63,011 nucleotides of DNA, taken from NCBI GenBank assembly GCA_902779165.1, contig CACZAN010000023.1, positions 1 to 63,011 of the forward strand. Direction: 5' to 3'. The stretch is from an uncultured Bacteroidales bacterium. Lineage in GTDB: Bacteria; Bacteroidota; Bacteroidia; Bacteroidales; Bacteroidaceae. Made by a program: the position numbers and the translations under genes. Positions 33,718 to 42,827 of this stretch are shown piece after piece; within the stretch, counting starts at the first letter, position 1, and the number at the start of each line of letters is the position of its first letter. The notes below the pieces were generated by a model, which was not told the origin of the DNA, made no database searches, and saw only the letters and a program-made list of their open reading frames with translations.

Positions 33718-35821
33718 TTGAGGATGAAAAATTCAATGGAATGATGACTTTGAAGGTCACGTTGCGGCCCATATTATAGACTCCCTGTCGGCCTGTGGCG
33801 TTGTTTACATCGCAGTATTTCAGGCGGTTAAGGTGGTTCTGATAGGCGGTATTCAGGAGGTTGTCGGCAGTGATATACAGTTCGGCAACCTTCTTCTTTT
33901 TGATGTTCAGGTCGGTGCCAGCCGTAAGGCTCAGCAGGGTATAGGCGGGCGTTCGTGTCTCGGTGTCGTCCACCTTGTAGTAATGGTTCTGTGCGAGGTT
34001 GCACTCGAGTGCGAGTGCCACGAAGGCATTGTTGAGGGTCTTGTGGCCGTGGTGCGTAATCTCGTACTTCAGCTCCGAGGTCCATCGCGGTGCGGGTGTC
34101 ATGGGCAGGTAGCGCGCTTCCTCCTCAAGGTGCAGCTGCTGTGCATCGACGAATGAGAAGGTGTTCTGGAAATGGATGCTGTGGATGGGGTGGAAGTCCA
34201 CGCCAGCCTCAAAGCCCAGCAGACGAGCATCTCCCTGCGTATAATAATAGGTGCGCAGTCCAGGCTGTTGCGGCATTCCCGACATGTCGTTAGCCCTCGC
34301 GGCGAAGATATAGTTCTGGATGCGGTTGGCAAAGAGGGCGACCTGCGCAGAGACGTACTTCGAAGTGAAATCCAGCCCGAGGTCTGCCTGCCAGCTGAAT
34401 TCCGACTTCAAGTTCGGATTGCCCACCTCATAGCGCTGTGTGCCTTCGTGGACACCGTTGCTGCCCAGCTCGCTCATATTCGGAGCGCGGAATCCTCGTG
34501 CGAGGTTCAGCCTCACATTGAGGTGGTCGTTGGCATTCCACACGGCTCCGATGCTGCCTGTGACGCCGCTGAAGTTGCGCGAGTGGAAATCCAGATGGCG
34601 GTTGTCGGCACGCAAGCCTCCGTTGAAGGTGAAGCGGTGGAGTGTCTTGCTGACGGTGGCGTAGGCTCCGATGTCGAAGAGCTTGTACTCCGGTATCAGC
34701 ATCTCTTCGCCCAGGTTCAGTGACTGCTGCCACATACCGTTGGCTCCTGCAGCCATCTTCCACCCGCTGAATTCCTGCGAGAGGAACCGCACGTCGTAGG
34801 TGATGGTGTGGAGTTTGAAGTAGAGTTCATATTCATCGGCATCGTCCTCGAATTCCCTGCGCTGGTTCTGCTGGTAGCCGACGATGGCCTTCAGCCATCC
34901 TCGCGGCAGGTTCAGCGAGTTGTCCCATACGGCCTTGTAGTGATGTATCTTCTGGAAGGGCAGGGCAGCGGAGTAGGTCTTCGCGGGCCCGTCGCTGATG
35001 AGTTCTCCCGTCGTCTCGTCGCGCTCGCCTTCGATGATGCTGGGCGTCTGGTAGAACAGCGATCCCGTGAGGTGGGTGTAGCCCCACTGTCTGTTCAGTC
35101 CGAGCATCACTCTTCCGGCTCTTTCCTTGAACTGCGATCCGGGCACGTAGCCGTCTTCTTTGTTCTTGTAGGCGTGGGCGTATTTGTCCGTGAAGCGTCC
35201 GTCCCAGACGAATCCCTTCTGGTTGCCGGCGAAGTTCAGCGAGTAGTCAACAAGTCCGTTATTCGTCTGATATTCTGTGGAGAGGCTTGCCTTCATCTCG
35301 CCCTCGGGCTGTATGGGACTGCCGTGGAGGATGACCACTCCGGCCATGGCATCGCTGCCATACATGAGCGAGGCAGGCCCCTTCAGTATCTCTACCGAAT
35401 TCACGTTCTGCGCGTCTATTTCTATCCCGTGCTCGTCGCCCCACTGCTGTCCTTCCTGCCTGATGCCCTCGTTCATGACGATGATGCGGTTGTAGCCCAG
35501 TCCGCGAATGATGGGTTTCGAGATGCCGCCGCCCGTGGTGATCTGCGCCATTCCCGGCTGACGGGCAATGGCATCGATGATGTTGGTGGATGCCGTCTGC
35601 CGCAGCTCCTTCCCCGAGACGATGGAGATGGGAGCCGTGGAGTTCTTTAGTTTTGTGTCGCCCACAACACCCGTCACCACCACCTCGTTCAGTTTCAGGT
35701 GGCGGAAGAAGACGTCGGTGCTGTCGTTGGGGTGTTCGTGGTTCTGGTGATGGTTATGTTCCTGTGCTGCTACGGCGTAGGATATCCACAGCAACAACAG
35801 GATGAAAGATATCTTTTTCAT
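33710..35821 (-). CDS. TonB-dependent receptor, probably for a metal
   Basis: The 703-residue protein has a signal peptide (about 1-19), then a histidine-rich stretch EHNHHQNHEH, a plug domain (about 45-160, NEVVVTGV ... GPASLMYGSDAMAGVV) and a 22-strand-type barrel to the C-terminal end. It does not have the extra SusC N-terminal domain. The His-rich N-terminus and the preceding His/Cys-rich small protein point to zinc or another transition metal, as in ZnuD-type receptors. This is inference. The two genes form an operon on the minus strand with a 62-bp gap. No Fur or Zur box was identified. Confidence 0.88.
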   Translation of the reverse strand: MKKISFILLLLWISYAVAAQEHNHHQNHEHPNDSTDVFFRHLKLNEVVVTGVVGDTKLKNSTAPISIVSGKELRQTASTNIIDAIARQPGMAQITTGGGISKPIIRGLGYNRIIVMNEGIRQEGQQWGDEHGIEIDAQNVNSVEILKGPASLMYGSDAMAGVVILHGSPIQPEGEMKASLSTEYQTNNGLVDYSLNFAGNQKGFVWDGRFTDKYAHAYKNKEDGYVPGSQFKERAGRVMLGLNRQWGYTHLTGSLFYQTPSIIEGERDETTGELISDGPAKTYSAALPFQKIHHYKAVWDNSLNLPRGWLKAIVGYQQNQRREFEDDADEYELYFKLHTITYDVRFLSQEFSGWKMAAGANGMWQQSLNLGEEMLIPEYKLFDIGAYATVSKTLHRFTFNGGLRADNRHLDFHSRNFSGVTGSIGAVWNANDHLNVRLNLARGFRAPNMSELGSNGVHEGTQRYEVGNPNLKSEFSWQADLGLDFTSKYVSAQVALFANRIQNYIFAARANDMSGMPQQPGLRTYYYTQGDARLLGFEAGVDFHPIHSIHFQNTFSFVDAQQLHLEEEARYLPMTPAPRWTSELKYEITHHGHKTLNNAFVALALECNLAQNHYYKVDDTETRTPAYTLLSLTAGTDLNIKKKKVAELYITADNLLNTAYQNHLNRLKYCDVNNATGRQGVYNMGRNVTFKVIIPLNFSSSII

Positions 35822-35883
35822 TCTGTAGTTTCGTTGAAGAATAAATTTATAAGTAAAGGGGTAATTATCTCTTTTGACGAAGG

Positions 35884-36234
35884 TTATTCTTCGAATGGAG
35901 GCCCTCGTGTGAAGCGCACAGACGGCTCCTCACAGGAAATCCTGCTATTCAGGAAGAATCGTCTGCTCTGCGTAGAGATAATCAGCGGCATCAGCCCGGC
36001 TGTGGCTGCTGCCAAGTAAACAAAATGAAGGAACTGACAGAGCAGGCAGTCGTCTATATGAATGTCCGATGCGGCAAAATGTCCGGGGTGATGCACATGG
36101 TGCGCACATTCCATGCAGTCGATGGTGGCACTCATCACTTCCTCGTGGCGATGTACCCCCGACAGCAGCTGCATCGAAACAAATAATGTCAGCAGCAACC
36201 ATGCAATACCTACTCTGCTACGTTGTCTTTTCAT
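35884..36234 (-). CDS. His/Cys-rich small membrane protein, DUF2946-like
   Basis: I start at the ATG complementing 36232-36234 (MKRQRSRVGIAWLLLTLF), giving 116 residues. Residues about 8-28 form a membrane or signal segment. Then comes a loop dense in potential metal ligands (HRHEE, DCMECAHHVHHPGH, DIHIDDCLLCQFLHF), a second hydrophobic segment (about 75-92) and a basic tail. Proteins of this kind are often found beside metal TonB receptors in Bacteroidales, which is the arrangement here. The promoter box TATCTTTG lies at 36243-36250, so the transcript would start only a few bases before this ATG and may be leaderless. Confidence 0.65.
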   Translation of the reverse strand: MKRQRSRVGIAWLLLTLFVSMQLLSGVHRHEEVMSATIDCMECAHHVHHPGHFAASDIHIDDCLLCQFLHFVYLAAATAGLMPLIISTQSRRFFLNSRISCEEPSVRFTRGPPFEE

Positions 36235-36242
36235 TTCGGGCG

Positions 36243-36250
36243 CAAAGATA
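36243..36250 (-). promoter_or_regulatory. Promoter -7 box of the metal-receptor operon
   Basis: The complement reads TATCTTTG. It ends only nine bases before the chosen start codon, so the predicted leader is very short or absent. Confidence 0.55.
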
Positions 36251-36300
36251 GGTAAAATAAAAGAAATAGAAGCTGAATCAAGAGATTTTAACAATGAAAA

Positions 36301-36332
36301 TTTGGAGTGAACACTCAAGGAAACTAACTTTG
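36301..36332 (+). promoter_or_regulatory. Promoter of the SGNH-SASA esterase gene
   Basis: TTTG (36301-36304), a 20-bp gap and TAACTTTG (36325-36332) form a full Bacteroidetes promoter, 24 bp before the ATG at 36357. This also argues against the upstream ATG at 36294. Confidence 0.65.
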
Positions 36333-36356
36333 CGGCGCATAAACGTAAACTTCATC

Positions 36357-38618
36357 ATGAAAATAACCATGCAATCTTTCAGTAAATGGCTTTTCGCGGC
36401 GCTCTTCCTCCTTGCCGCATCTCCCGTCTGGTGTGCCCGCAAACCGAAGGCTGCAGAGCGTCCTCTGCGAATCGCCTGTGTGGGCAACAGCGTCACCTAT
36501 GGCTACGGCCTCGCTAACCGTGAGCGCGATGCATATCCCGTTCGTCTGCAGCAGATGCTCGACAGCACCTATGGTGCCCGCCGATTCGAAGTCGCCAATT
36601 TCGGACACTCGGGAGCCACCCTCCTCTACAAAGGCCACCGCCCCTACATCAACCTGCCGGAGTTCCATCAGGCCCTCGACTTCAAGCCCGACTGGGTTGT
36701 CATCCACCTCGGTCTCAATGACACCGACCCGCGCAACTGGCCCGACTGGAAGGAGGAGTTCATTCCCAACTACCGCGCGCTGATAGATTCCTTCCTCATG
36801 GTGAACCCCGAGGCTCGCATCCTCGTATGCCGGATGACACCCATCTTCGACCGCCATCCCCGTTACCAGAGCGGCACACGCGACTGGCACGCACAGGTGC
36901 AGCAGGCCATAGAACAGGTGGCCCGCGGAGCTGGCGCACAGCTCGTCGACCTCTTCACACCACTGCACAGCCGTCCCGACCTCTTCCCCGATGCCCTGCA
37001 TCCCAATCCCGAGGGGGCACAGATCCTGGCAAGAACCATCTACAGCGCACTCACCGGAGACCACGGAGGACTGCGTCTGCCGCCCGTCTATGCCAGTGGA
37101 ATGGTGCTGCCGCGCGACGAACACCTCCTTATCGAAGGAACAGCCAATGCCCGATGCAGCATCCGACGCGTACTGAGCAAGGATGGAAAAGTGGTCGACG
37201 AGGGAGCCACCTTCACGCGCGCCGACGGCTCGTGGTGGATGGAGCTGCCTCACATGAAGGCCGGAGGACCCTACACACTCACCTTCACCACCCAGCCCCT
37301 GCCGCCCGAAGACTACCGCTTCTATTATCCAGAGAAATATCCCTTCCTGCTCCAGAACCTCACCCAGGGTGCCCCGCAGACGCTGACCATCGACAGCCTC
37401 TACTTCGGCGACCTCTGGCTCGCCAGCGGACAATCGAATATGGAGTTGCGCGTGGATCAGTGCAGCACCCTCCAACAGGACCTGGCCGACGCCGCACGCC
37501 TCGGGCAGCGACTACATCTTTATAATATGCCTGCACGGGCCCGAACAGATGCCGTAGAGTGGAACGATAGCGTGCTCCGCTATACGAATGAGCTGCGCCA
37601 CATGGACTTCCAGGGCTGGACGACAGCCTCGCCCGAAGCCGTACGCGCCTTCTCTGCCGTGGCCTTTAACTTCGGACGTGTGCTCTGCGACAGCCTGCCC
37701 GATGTGCCCATCGGCATCATCTGCAACGCCGTGGGAGGCTCCACCACCGAGTCCTGGATAGACCGCACAACGCTGGAATGGGAGCTCCCGAATATCCTGC
37801 GCGACTGGCGCAACGGCGACTACGGTCAGCCTTGGGCACGAGGACGCATGACCCAGAACATCGCCCACGCACTCGACAAGGAATCGCCTGCCTACAACAC
37901 ACTCCAGCGCCACCCCTACGACCCCGCCTACCTCTTCGAGGCAGCCATCGCCCCACTCGGACACCTACCCATCAAGGGCGTTATCTGGTACCAGGGCGAG
38001 AGCAATGCCCATAACATCGAGCTCCACGAACGGCTCTTCACACTCCTGCAGCACTCCTGGCGCCAGCACTTCGCACGCCGTTGGATCTGCGAGTTCCAGC
38101 AGAAGTCCGTCCTGCCCTTCTACTTTGTCCAGCTCTCCAGCCTGCCTCGCCCGTCATGGCCAGCCTTCCGCGACAGCCAGCGACGCCTTGCCGACGCCTT
38201 GCCCGACACGTGGATGGCCGTCAGCAGCGACCTCGGAGATGCTGCCGATGTGCACTACCGCAACAAGCGACCCGTCGGCGAGCGTCTGGCATTGCAGGCC
38301 CTCTGCCACACCTACGGCCACTCCCTCCAGAGCGAAGGACCCGCACCGCGCGCTGCCGTTCGGGGACAGAACCACACCCTCGTGCTCCACTTCGACCATG
38401 CCCAGGGACTCACCGCCACACGCGGCTTCGAGCTCGCATCGGACGACGGGCTGTTCTATCCCGCAGACATCAAAATAGAAGGCGACAAGATTCTGCTCTC
38501 ATCGCCTTCTGTGAAGAATCCTGTGGTCGTGCGCTACGGATGGCAGGGATTCACCGATGCCGACCTCCGCAACGCTCAGGGACTGCCTGCCTCCACCTTC
38601 CAATTAAAAGTGGAGTAA
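36357..38618 (+). CDS. Two-domain esterase: SGNH hydrolase + sialate-O-acetylesterase type
   Basis: Starting at 36357 (753 residues), the protein has a signal peptide (about 1-27). An SGNH/GDSL domain follows (about 35-235), with GNSVTYGYG, GLNDTDPRNW and DALHPNPEG supplying the Ser, Asn and Asp-x-x-His. A SASA domain of the sialate O-acetylesterase/acetyl xylan esterase kind comes next (about 245-750), with ASGQSNMELR and VIWYQGESNAHN. Both domains look active. It probably removes acetyl groups from xylan or other decorated glycans. A gap of 14 bp separates its stop from the converging esterase gene. Confidence 0.85.
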   Translation: MKITMQSFSKWLFAALFLLAASPVWCARKPKAAERPLRIACVGNSVTYGYGLANRERDAYPVRLQQMLDSTYGARRFEVANFGHSGATLLYKGHRPYINLPEFHQALDFKPDWVVIHLGLNDTDPRNWPDWKEEFIPNYRALIDSFLMVNPEARILVCRMTPIFDRHPRYQSGTRDWHAQVQQAIEQVARGAGAQLVDLFTPLHSRPDLFPDALHPNPEGAQILARTIYSALTGDHGGLRLPPVYASGMVLPRDEHLLIEGTANARCSIRRVLSKDGKVVDEGATFTRADGSWWMELPHMKAGGPYTLTFTTQPLPPEDYRFYYPEKYPFLLQNLTQGAPQTLTIDSLYFGDLWLASGQSNMELRVDQCSTLQQDLADAARLGQRLHLYNMPARARTDAVEWNDSVLRYTNELRHMDFQGWTTASPEAVRAFSAVAFNFGRVLCDSLPDVPIGIICNAVGGSTTESWIDRTTLEWELPNILRDWRNGDYGQPWARGRMTQNIAHALDKESPAYNTLQRHPYDPAYLFEAAIAPLGHLPIKGVIWYQGESNAHNIELHERLFTLLQHSWRQHFARRWICEFQQKSVLPFYFVQLSSLPRPSWPAFRDSQRRLADALPDTWMAVSSDLGDAADVHYRNKRPVGERLALQALCHTYGHSLQSEGPAPRAAVRGQNHTLVLHFDHAQGLTATRGFELASDDGLFYPADIKIEGDKILLSSPSVKNPVVVRYGWQGFTDADLRNAQGLPASTFQLKVE

Positions 38619-38632
38619 TACGTTTTCAATTT

Positions 38633-40510
38633 TCAATCTTTCAGCGCCTCTAACAGCGCCTCCAGCGCCTGCTGCCGTTCCTTCCACGTCTTGTAGTCCG
38701 CAGCGCGCAGTGTTCGGATTTCCATTTGCTGTCCGAATCCCTGCTGCATGAAATCCAGGTCGCTGGTGGTGATGAGGAAGGGCTTCAGGTGATGGGCAGC
38801 ATGAATCCTGTCGGCAATGGCATCCGCAGCGCCCACCTTGAACCAACTCTCATCGGTATCCGTCTCTCCGGGCACGAGCTGGATGAAGACGGGCATGGCG
38901 GTGAATGAGAAATCAGCCGGTATATACCATGCATCGCCCTGCATGCTTGGCACATAGCTCACGGTGCCATGAGGCATCTCGCCCATCGAGGCGAAGCTGT
39001 TGGGGCTTGCCGGATGACGGCAGATGCTGGGCTTGAAGCCCTTCGAGGGTGCGAGGTACATATTCTGAGGGTCGGCAACGGGAGTGCCGTCCACCAGGAA
39101 ATAATACGTGAAGGTGCTCATCACATCATTCGTCAGGGTGGTCTGCCACACGCCGTCACTGTCGCGCTGCATGACCAGCGGCTCGTTGTTCAGTTCCGTC
39201 ACCAGCGCCACCTGTTGGGCATCGGGCGCTTTCATGCGGAAGGTGATGGCATCACTGCCGTATTCCGGCGAGAGGATGGGGCGGGGGAAGAGTCGCGCCA
39301 TGACGCTGGGCGTGAAGGGCTGTTCCTTACCTGTGGCAGCCGGCGTGGGTTGCCCGCCCTGCTGCATAGCCGCTTCTGCCGCTTCGGGTCTGAACAGCAG
39401 GCGCAGCGAGCGGTCGAGGAAATACTTGGCATTCATCCACGTGTGGCCGAACTTGTCGTGAGTGAACTCCTTCACACTGCGGATGCCCTTCTTGTCGAGG
39501 AACTCCATGTAGTCGCGCGCCGTTCCATAGAGGAAATCATCCGTGCCCACACCCAGCCAGAAGAGGTGAATCTTGCTATTGGTCTCCGCAGCCTGATCGT
39601 ACACGTTGGGGAGGTCCGTGGAGGTGAACGAGCTGTAGCTGCATAGATACGAGAACTTATCCAGGTGCGTCAGTCCGTTCATGAGACCCTGGTTGCCTCC
39701 TCGCGAGAACCCGCCGATGGCGCGGTGGTCGGCATCGTTGATGGTGCGGAAATGACTCTCCACGTAGGGCATCAGGTCGTTGTGCAGGTCCTGTCCGAAG
39801 ATATCCGCACCGAAGCCCATCTGCGGCATGGCACCCGGAGCCTGCGGCTTCAGCTTCATGGGATTCCCGTAGGGCAGCACCACAATCATCTCCTCCGCCG
39901 CCCCCTCGGCAATCAGGTTGTCGAGGATATAGTTCACGCGCCCCACCTTGTAGTACACCTCCTCGGTGTCTGTTGTGCCGCTGATGAGGTAGAACACGGG
40001 ATAGTGTTTCTGCTGCTGCATCATATACGATGGCGGCAGATACACGATGGCATGGTTCGTGGCACCAAGGCTCTTGGAGAAGTAGTTCACATACGAGAGG
40101 CTGCCGTGCGCCACGGGTCGGATGTCGTGTGCCAGCGTTCCCGTCTGGGCGGGAATCTCCAGCAGGCTGTTCTTGAACCCCTCGTTCGGGAAGTACTGGT
40201 CGCAGGTGGGGTCCATGACACTCACGCCGTCCACGATGAAACAATACGGATACATGTCCGGTGCGGCGGGGCCGAGGGTCACCGTCCACAGGCCCGTCTG
40301 CGCATCGCGCTGCATCGCCTTTCGTCCGGCAAACTGAACGTCCACCATCACCTCCTTCGCCTGGTCGTTCTTGTACTGAAAAGTCACCGTTCCGTCCTCG
40401 TGGCAGATGGTGAGGGGCTCGTCGGCCCAAGTGGCCGTCGTCGCCAGCAATGCAGCAGCCAGTAATCCTGTCGCGCGCCTGAGCAGATTGATAATCACAG
40501 AAGAATTCAT
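38633..40510 (-). CDS. CE1-type esterase with an internal, truncated duplication
   Basis: From the ATG at 40510 (625 residues) there is a signal peptide (about 1-29). An E-set/CBM48-like domain (about 32-115) and a CE1 feruloyl-esterase-like domain (about 125-365) follow. The CE1 domain has the nucleophile in IGGFSRGGNQ (about 241) and the His in FGHTWMN (about 349). The remainder (about 395-625) repeats the same order: another E-set domain, and then the beginning of a second esterase. PVFIQLVPGETDTDESWFK lines up with PVFYLISGTTDTEEVYYK, but the second copy stops before any catalytic serine. It is probably a secreted feruloyl or acetyl esterase. Confidence 0.82.
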   Translation of the reverse strand: MNSSVIINLLRRATGLLAAALLATTATWADEPLTICHEDGTVTFQYKNDQAKEVMVDVQFAGRKAMQRDAQTGLWTVTLGPAAPDMYPYCFIVDGVSVMDPTCDQYFPNEGFKNSLLEIPAQTGTLAHDIRPVAHGSLSYVNYFSKSLGATNHAIVYLPPSYMMQQQKHYPVFYLISGTTDTEEVYYKVGRVNYILDNLIAEGAAEEMIVVLPYGNPMKLKPQAPGAMPQMGFGADIFGQDLHNDLMPYVESHFRTINDADHRAIGGFSRGGNQGLMNGLTHLDKFSYLCSYSSFTSTDLPNVYDQAAETNSKIHLFWLGVGTDDFLYGTARDYMEFLDKKGIRSVKEFTHDKFGHTWMNAKYFLDRSLRLLFRPEAAEAAMQQGGQPTPAATGKEQPFTPSVMARLFPRPILSPEYGSDAITFRMKAPDAQQVALVTELNNEPLVMQRDSDGVWQTTLTNDVMSTFTYYFLVDGTPVADPQNMYLAPSKGFKPSICRHPASPNSFASMGEMPHGTVSYVPSMQGDAWYIPADFSFTAMPVFIQLVPGETDTDESWFKVGAADAIADRIHAAHHLKPFLITTSDLDFMQQGFGQQMEIRTLRAADYKTWKERQQALEALLEALKD

Positions 40511-40543
40511 AGTTTTTTCGTTATTAGGTTCCTTTTTCGGGCA

Positions 40544-40551
40544 CAAAGATA
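40544..40551 (-). promoter_or_regulatory. Promoter -7 box of the CE1-type esterase
   Basis: The complement reads TATCTTTG. The ATG complementing 40508-40510 lies 33 bp downstream. Confidence 0.55.
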
Positions 40552-40658
40552 ACGATATATTTCCTATCAGCAGCAATAAACGCCGAAAAAAATGACAGAA
40601 AAAGAGGGCAGGGGAGATTAAAAAGGCGGGAAACAGGTGGCGAATGCAAAATAATTTG

Positions 40659-40666
40659 TACTTTTG
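40659..40666 (+). promoter_or_regulatory. Promoter -7 box TACTTTTG of a small plus-strand unit
   Basis: The box matches TAnnTTTG and points into 40.69-41.01 kb, which has a short ORF, a 22-bp repeat array and a strong terminator but no recognisable gene. Confidence 0.45.
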
Positions 40667-40692
40667 TGCAAGATATCACCCCAAAAAACGTC

Positions 40693-40800
40693 ATGAAACG
40701 CGAAGTCTATGAGAGCCAGAGGGCCTTTGCTGGCGAGAAGCGGCCGTCTATGCAGCGCCGCTGTGTGGACCACGAAAGACCCAGAACAAGGAACGTGTGA
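40693..40800 (+). CDS. Possible 35-residue ORF, unknown
   Basis: An ATG 27 bp after a TACTTTTG box opens a 35-codon frame. The product is very basic (MKREVYESQRAFAGEKRPSM..., many Arg). I do not recognise it. Downstream, around 40930-41020, another open stretch reads like protein (VGIAKFSVDNIDEKNPSEAL) but is cut off by stops and the repeat array, so the whole may be the wreck of a longer gene. Whether it is translated is doubtful. Confidence 0.25.
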   Translation: MKREVYESQRAFAGEKRPSMQRRCVDHERPRTRNV

Positions 40801-40860
40801 AGCTGTTGAAGGTGAGCCTGCCGCCCCCATGCTCTTATTATTGGGCATTCACTACAAGCT

Positions 40861-40932
40861 GTGACGCCTTATCGCGGAAGCCGTGACGCATTATTCAGGA
40901 AGCCGTAACGCCTTATCGCGGAAGCCGTAACG
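40861..40932. repeat. 22-bp tandem array with CGTNACG cores
   Basis: There are three units of 22 bp beginning GTGACGCCTTATCG, GTGACGCATTATTC and GTAACGCCTTATCG, then a fourth GTAACG. Across unit borders the core reads CCGTNACG. The same core, spacing and a CTTAT element occur at 62228-62315. Confidence 0.8.
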
Positions 40933-40977
40933 GCAGTGGGCATTGCGAAGTTCAGCGTGGACAATATCGATGAAAAG

Positions 40978-41011
40978 AATCCGAGTGAGGCGCTGTGCAC
41001 TCACTCGGATT
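40978..41011. terminator. Bidirectional intrinsic terminator
   Basis: AATCCGAGTGAG (40978-40989) pairs perfectly with CTCACTCGGATT (41000-41011). TTCT follows on the plus strand and CTTTTC on the minus strand. It can end the serS transcript (minus) and the small unit from 40659 (plus). Between it and serS, tandem tttcaata/tctcaata words occupy 41031-41070. Confidence 0.75.
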
Positions 41012-41089
41012 TCTGTTGAACGCGGTTAATATTTCAATTTTCAATATCTCAATATCTCAATATTTCAATTATAAACTGAAACCTCTTAA

Positions 41090-42406
41090 TCAGTCAATGA
41101 GTTCAAACCCGGTGTAGGGCTGCAGTGCGGCAGGGATGCGTATGCCGGCCTCTGTCTGATTGTTCTCTAATAAGGCTGCGACGATGCGCGGCAGTGCCAG
41201 GGCAGAGCCGTTGAGTGTGTGGCAGAGCTCGGTCTTCTTGGTGTCGGCACGACGATAACGGCACTTGAGGCGGTTGGCCTGATAGGTGTCGAAATTGCTG
41301 ACGGAGCTTACTTCCAGCCAACGCTTCTGTGCCTCGCTATAGACTTCGAAGTCATAGCAGATGGCGCTGGTGAAGCTCTGGTCGCCGCCGCACAGGCGCA
41401 GGATGCGGTAGGGTAGTTCCAGCTTCTGCAGCAGGCCTTCGACGTGGGCCAGCATTTCCTTGTGGCTCTCCTTGGAATGTTCAGGTGTGTCGATGCGCAC
41501 AATTTCAATCTTCGAGAACTCGTGCAGGCGGTTGAGTCCGCGCACTTCCTTGCCGTAGCTGCCGGCTTCGCGGCGGAAGCACTGGGTGTAGGCGCAGTTC
41601 TTGATGGGGAGGTCTTTCTCATCGAGGATGACATCGCGGTAGATATTGGTCACCGGCACCTCGGCGGTGGGGATGAGATAGAGGTCATCGACCTCTGCGT
41701 GGTACATCTGACCTTCCTTGTCGGGGAGCTGACCTGTGCCATAGCCGCTGGCGGCATTCACCACGGTGGGCGGCATGATCTCGGTGTAGCCAGCCTTGTT
41801 GGCCTCGGCCAGGAAGAAGTTGATGAGTGCTCGCTGCAGCTGTGCTCCCTTGCCGATGTAGACGGGGAAGCCAGCGCCGGTGATCTTCACGCCCAGGTCG
41901 AGGTCGATGAGGTTGTATTTCTTGGCGAGTTCCCAGTGGGGCAGACGTGCCTCCTCCACTACGGGATTGGTGGTCCAGTTGCCCACGGTGTCCGTGCCGT
42001 CGCACTCCTTGAGGTTGGACTTCACGACGACATTGTCCTCCGCAGCAGCTCCTTCTGGCACCTCGTCGTAGGGGATATTGGGAATCTGATAGAGTTGCTC
42101 GTTGAGTCTCTTCTGAGCCTCGTCCATAGCGGCTTCGAGCTCTTTGGCTTTCTCCTTGAGCTCTGCCACGCTGGTCTTTGCCTGTTCAGCCTGTTCGCGC
42201 AGCCCCTGCTTCATGAGAGCTCCTATTTCGGCAGCCTTCTTCTTGCTCTCGGCCAGCAACTGATCCAGCTGCTGCTGGGCCTCACGACGGCGTCTGTCGG
42301 TAGCCTGCACGGCTGCAATGGCTTCGGCAGCGCCCTCGAAATGTTTCTTTTGCAGACCTCGGATCACCCGTTCGGTCTCTTCGTTGATAAGTTTGAGTGT
42401 TAACAC
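41090..42406 (-). CDS. serS: Seryl-tRNA synthetase
   Basis: The 438-residue class II synthetase has the N-terminal antiparallel coiled-coil arm (about 28-105, rich in Lys/Glu/Ala/Gln) that reaches to the long arm of tRNA-Ser. The catalytic domain follows with motif 2 (TQCFRREAGSYGKEVRGLNRLHEF, about 270-293) and motif 3 (LPRIVAALLENNQTEAGIRIP, about 403-423). It charges tRNA-Ser with serine. It lies on the minus strand after rplU and rpmA, with a 135-bp gap that contains a long imperfect hairpin. Confidence 0.97.
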   Translation of the reverse strand: MLTLKLINEETERVIRGLQKKHFEGAAEAIAAVQATDRRRREAQQQLDQLLAESKKKAAEIGALMKQGLREQAEQAKTSVAELKEKAKELEAAMDEAQKRLNEQLYQIPNIPYDEVPEGAAAEDNVVVKSNLKECDGTDTVGNWTTNPVVEEARLPHWELAKKYNLIDLDLGVKITGAGFPVYIGKGAQLQRALINFFLAEANKAGYTEIMPPTVVNAASGYGTGQLPDKEGQMYHAEVDDLYLIPTAEVPVTNIYRDVILDEKDLPIKNCAYTQCFRREAGSYGKEVRGLNRLHEFSKIEIVRIDTPEHSKESHKEMLAHVEGLLQKLELPYRILRLCGGDQSFTSAICYDFEVYSEAQKRWLEVSSVSNFDTYQANRLKCRYRRADTKKTELCHTLNGSALALPRIVAALLENNQTEAGIRIPAALQPYTGFELID

Positions 42407-42458
42407 AACGTATGATTTAATGATTTAATGTTTAATGATCTGAGTCGTCTGTTTACGA

Positions 42459-42519
42459 TTTAAGGATTCAAGGATTGTTGGATTTACGCGAAATCCTTAA
42501 ATCCTTAAATCCTTAAAGC
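42459..42519. repeat. Long imperfect hairpin of 'aatcctta' words between rpmA and serS
   Basis: tttaaggattcaaggatt on the left and aaatccttaaatcctt on the right pair across a GGATTT-acgcg-AAATCC core. It is built from short tandem words, as at 1652-1818. It may separate or attenuate transcription between rpmA and serS (minus strand). Confidence 0.5.
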
Positions 42520-42541
42520 GTTCAATGACGAGAGTTGTCCT

Positions 42542-42805
42542 TTATGCCTCTGCTACGGGCTCCACGGAAACCGTGCTGCGGTCCAGACGTCCCTTCTTGA
42601 AGGTGACGATACCGTCAACGAGAGCATAGAGCGTGTGGTCACTACCCATACCGACATTCTTGCCGGGATAGTGCTTTGTGCCGCGCTGGCGCACGATGAT
42701 GTTGCCAGCCACGCACTGCTGACCACCAAAAATCTTCACACCGAGTCTTTGTGCTGCAGACTCGCGGCCGTTCTTAGAACTACCTACACCTTTTTTATGT
42801 GCCAT
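42542..42805 (-). CDS. rpmA: 50S ribosomal protein L27
   Basis: The 87-residue protein has the usual L27 start [16 protein letters not shown] and the conserved [41 protein letters not shown]. The N-terminus is the bacterial form without a cleaved Firmicutes-type extension. It contributes near the peptidyl-transferase centre. It follows rplU by 22 bp in the normal L21-L27 operon. Confidence 0.97.
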   Translation of the reverse strand: MAHKKGVGSSKNGRESAAQRLGVKIFGGQQCVAGNIIVRQRGTKHYPGKNVGMGSDHTLYALVDGIVTFKKGRLDRSTVSVEPVAEA

Positions 42806-42827
42806 TTCGTTTCTTGTCTTTTAGTGG

